A stretch of 7,603 nt of DNA from an uncultured Ruminococcus sp. (lineage in GTDB: Bacteria > Bacillota > Clostridia > Oscillospirales > Acutalibacteraceae): the NCBI GenBank assembly GCA_902803125.1, contig CADCOZ010000053.1:1-7603 (forward strand), in the 5' to 3' direction. Numbering within the stretch: position 1 is the first letter of the stretch; each line of letters begins with the position of its first letter. Made by a program: the position numbers and the translations under genes. The notes beneath the pieces were generated by a model. It did not search any database, was not told the DNA's origin, and saw only the letters and a program-made list of their open reading frames with translations. This document shows, in pieces, positions 6,231 through 7,603 of this stretch.

Positions 6231-7293
6231 CAACACAAAAGTTTTTCGCAAGCTTTTCAAAGGCTTGTGGAGGCCAGGGGCAAAGCCCCTGGTGGGAGGT
6301 TTGGAGGGCAACGCCCTCCAACACTAAGGGGTCGGGACGGATGAGAGGGGAGAAGCCGAGTTGATGCAGGCGAGTGATGTTTTGGCGTTTGTGACCGATG
6401 AAACGGGAGAGGGAGGAGGGGTGGACAGAAAAAGTGACCTGCCCGCCGGTCAGGCCGGCTTCGGATAATAGGGTGAGGGTGCGGCGGTACATTCGCTCGC
6501 TTTCGCATAGGTCACGAAAGGCGGGGTGAAAGGCACCGGCGATTTGGTTTTGCCGCAGGGTGTCGCTGTCGTGCAGGCCTAAACGGATAATGCGAATGTG
6601 CCGGTCTTCAAAAAATTGGAGCAGGTCGGTACACAGCGATACGGCTTGTGCAACGGTCGGCGGGTGATAAAGACCTTGTTCATACAGAGCCGCTAATTCT
6701 GTACCCGCCAGCACCACGGTGGGATAAATCCGCATGGTGTCGGGGTGTAAAGCCGCTAATTGTGCCGCTGTTTGACGGTCGGTGTCGTCACTGCTCCGGT
6801 ACAGGCCGGTCATCATCTGCAAGCCAAGAGAGAAGCCACAGTTCTTGATAAGATGGGACGCTTTTTCTACATCTTGGGCGGTATGACCACGGTGATTCGC
6901 TGTTAATACCTCGTTTGACATACTTTGCGCCCCTAATTCAATGGCGGTGACACCGTGCGCTTTCAGCAGGGTCAGCACTTCTTCGTCAATGGCATCTGGT
7001 CGGGTGGAAATACGAATGCCGCCGAAGGTGCCGTTTTGGATAAACGGATAAGCCGCCTGCAAAAGGGTCAGCATATAAGTTCTGTCTATGGCGGTAAAAC
7101 TGCCGCCGAAAAAAGCAATTTCCGCATTTCGGGCGTGTTCCCCCAAGTGAGCGGCGGCCAACTGTGCCGCTTGTCGGACATCTTCGGGGGTTGGCTGTTG
7201 CGACTGCCCGGTAATGGTACGCTGGTTACAAAAACTGCATTGGTGCGGACAGCCGTTATGCGGTACAAATAAAGCGATATTGGCGTGTTTCAA
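6196..7293 (-). CDS. Elp3-like radical SAM protein with repeat-encoded C-terminal extension
   Basis: The predicted protein has 365 residues. HNGCPHQCSFCNQ (residues 12-24) gives the CX3CX2C cluster motif, Cys15, Cys19 and Cys22, for a 4Fe-4S cluster that cleaves S-adenosylmethionine. FFGGSFTAI (61-69), STRPD (96-100) and ELGAQSM (119-125) are typical of the Elp3-like branch (COG1243-type). No acetyltransferase domain follows, so this is the short stand-alone form often found beside rnc in Clostridia; its substrate is not known, and an RNA-modifying role is only suggested by Elp3. The start is TTG at 7293, overlapping the rnc TGA in TTGA, which suggests translational coupling; no ATG, GTG or TTG lies between it and the in-frame stop upstream (7345-7347). 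A GGAG lies 11 nt before it. Residues about 323-349 are encoded by repeat copy 2 and 350-365 by the DNA beyond, so the true family domain ends near 322. Confidence 0.9.
   Translation of the reverse strand: MKHANIALFVPHNGCPHQCSFCNQRTITGQSQQPTPEDVRQAAQLAAAHLGEHARNAEIAFFGGSFTAIDRTYMLTLLQAAYPFIQNGTFGGIRISTRPDAIDEEVLTLLKAHGVTAIELGAQSMSNEVLTANHRGHTAQDVEKASHLIKNCGFSLGLQMMTGLYRSSDDTDRQTAAQLAALHPDTMRIYPTVVLAGTELAALYEQGLYHPPTVAQAVSLCTDLLQFFEDRHIRIIRLGLHDSDTLRQNQIAGAFHPAFRDLCESERMYRRTLTLLSEAGLTGGQVTFSVHPSSLSRFIGHKRQNITRLHQLGFSPLIRPDPLVLEGVALQTSHQGLCPWPPQAFEKLAKNFCVDGYHRFLPRER
6247..6323 (-). repeat. Interspersed multi-hairpin repeat, copy 2 (short form, inside a gene)
   Basis: This is the second copy of the element at 1-103, in the same orientation. 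It has CGCAAGC (6247-6253) with an imperfect GCTTGTG partner, a perfect CCAGGGGC/GCCCCTGG stem around AAA (6274-6281 with 6285-6292), and a perfect 9-bp stem TTGGAGGGC/GCCCTCCAA around AAC (6301-6309 with 6313-6321). It lacks the TCCC/GGGA module of copy 1. The stem at 6274-6292 differs from copy 1 by a paired change (G to A on one arm, C to T on the other), as expected if the fold is maintained. The element lies wholly inside the 3' end of the radical SAM reading frame and is translated there. No target-site duplication is visible. Confidence 0.85.
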
Positions 7294-7603
7294 TAGCCCA
7301 TCAGCTCCAATACCTGCCGTGCGGCCTGCTGTTCGGCTTCTTTCTTACTGCGGCCGCCGCCCCGACCGATAACATTATTATTCAGGTGTACTTCCACGGT
7401 AAAATGCTTGTCGTGGTCGGGACCCTGTTCGCCAATCAGCACATAAGTGAGGTGTTCCTCCGGATTCTTCTGGATAATTTCCTGGAGCATCGTTTTATAG
7501 TCCTTGAAAGCTCTGGGACGTGGATTCTTGATTTCCGGTTCTACGAACCGCAGTATAAACTTTCGGGCTTCCTCCATGCCGCCGTCCAGATAGATAGAAG
7601 CAA
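7290..7603 (-). CDS. rnc: Ribonuclease III, C-terminal part (5' end outside the window)
   Basis: The last 103 residues of RNase III are visible; the frame continues past the window edge, so the ATG at 7577 is internal. The visible part begins ASIYLDGGMEEARKF, the end of the nuclease domain (family consensus ALIGAIYLDGG). It then has the double-stranded RNA-binding domain from about KDYKTMLQEIIQ to SKKEAEQQAARQVLELMGY, with the basic KKEAEQQAA helix that contacts the RNA groove. The catalytic acidic residues are upstream and not visible. The enzyme processes rRNA precursors and structured mRNAs. Its TGA stop (7292-7290) overlaps the TTG start of the radical SAM gene by 4 nt. The rnc-to-smc linkage is common in Bacillota. 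Confidence 0.96.
   Translation of the reverse strand, partial: ASIYLDGGMEEARKFILRFVEPEIKNPRPRAFKDYKTMLQEIIQKNPEEHLTYVLIGEQGPDHDKHFTVEVHLNNNVIGRGGGRSKKEAEQQAARQVLELMGY

Noticed and set aside
7290..7577. Reading the 95-codon frame from the ATG at 7577 as a complete small dsRNA-binding protein
   Set aside because: The frame is open upstream to the window edge and encodes ASIYLDGG, the conserved end of the RNase III nuclease domain, so this is a partial rnc gene.

Overview
The window is a bacterial chromosomal housekeeping segment with every recognisable gene on the minus strand. Read in transcription order it runs: 3' part of rnc (RNase III), a stand-alone Elp3-like radical SAM gene, smc (chromosome condensation ATPase), ftsY (SRP receptor GTPase), rdgB (non-canonical purine NTP pyrophosphatase) and yhbY (CRM-domain ribosome-assembly RNA-binding protein). 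The rnc / radical SAM / smc / ftsY arrangement, AGGAGG-type Shine-Dalgarno sites and the protein sequences point to a Gram-positive anaerobe of the class Clostridia, most likely the Ruminococcaceae/Oscillospiraceae. That assignment is inference from gene order and protein character, not from a search.

Layout on the + coordinates: 1-103 is an interspersed multi-hairpin repeat (copy 1) that abuts the yhbY stop codon. yhbY is at 105-416, rdgB at 459-1058, ftsY at 1104-2357 (start corrected from its Shine-Dalgarno), then a 9-bp inverted repeat in the smc-ftsY gap, smc at 2438-6010, a structured AT-rich leader at about 6011-6240, the radical SAM gene at 6196-7293, and partial rnc from 7290 to the window edge. 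The gene set is probably one or two transcription units. rnc and the radical SAM gene overlap by 4 nt, the gaps after smc are only 42-74 nt, and the only longer gap is the 185 nt between the radical SAM gene and smc.

The genes join RNA processing and ribosome assembly (rnc, yhbY), chromosome segregation (smc), membrane protein targeting (ftsY) and nucleotide-pool cleaning (rdgB). The core proteins look intact and ordinary. The unusual material is at gene ends and in the leader. Copy 2 of the repeat (6247-6323) is translated as part of the C-terminus of the radical SAM protein, in the same frame phase that copy 1 has behind the yhbY stop codon. Base pairs that change together between the copies support a conserved folded structure. 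The smc leader carries a second repeat pair, two mini-ORFs and competing inverted repeats. FtsY has its charged low-complexity region at the C-terminus instead of the N-terminus. I found no mobile-element gene, CRISPR array, tRNA, rRNA or obvious new multi-gene system.
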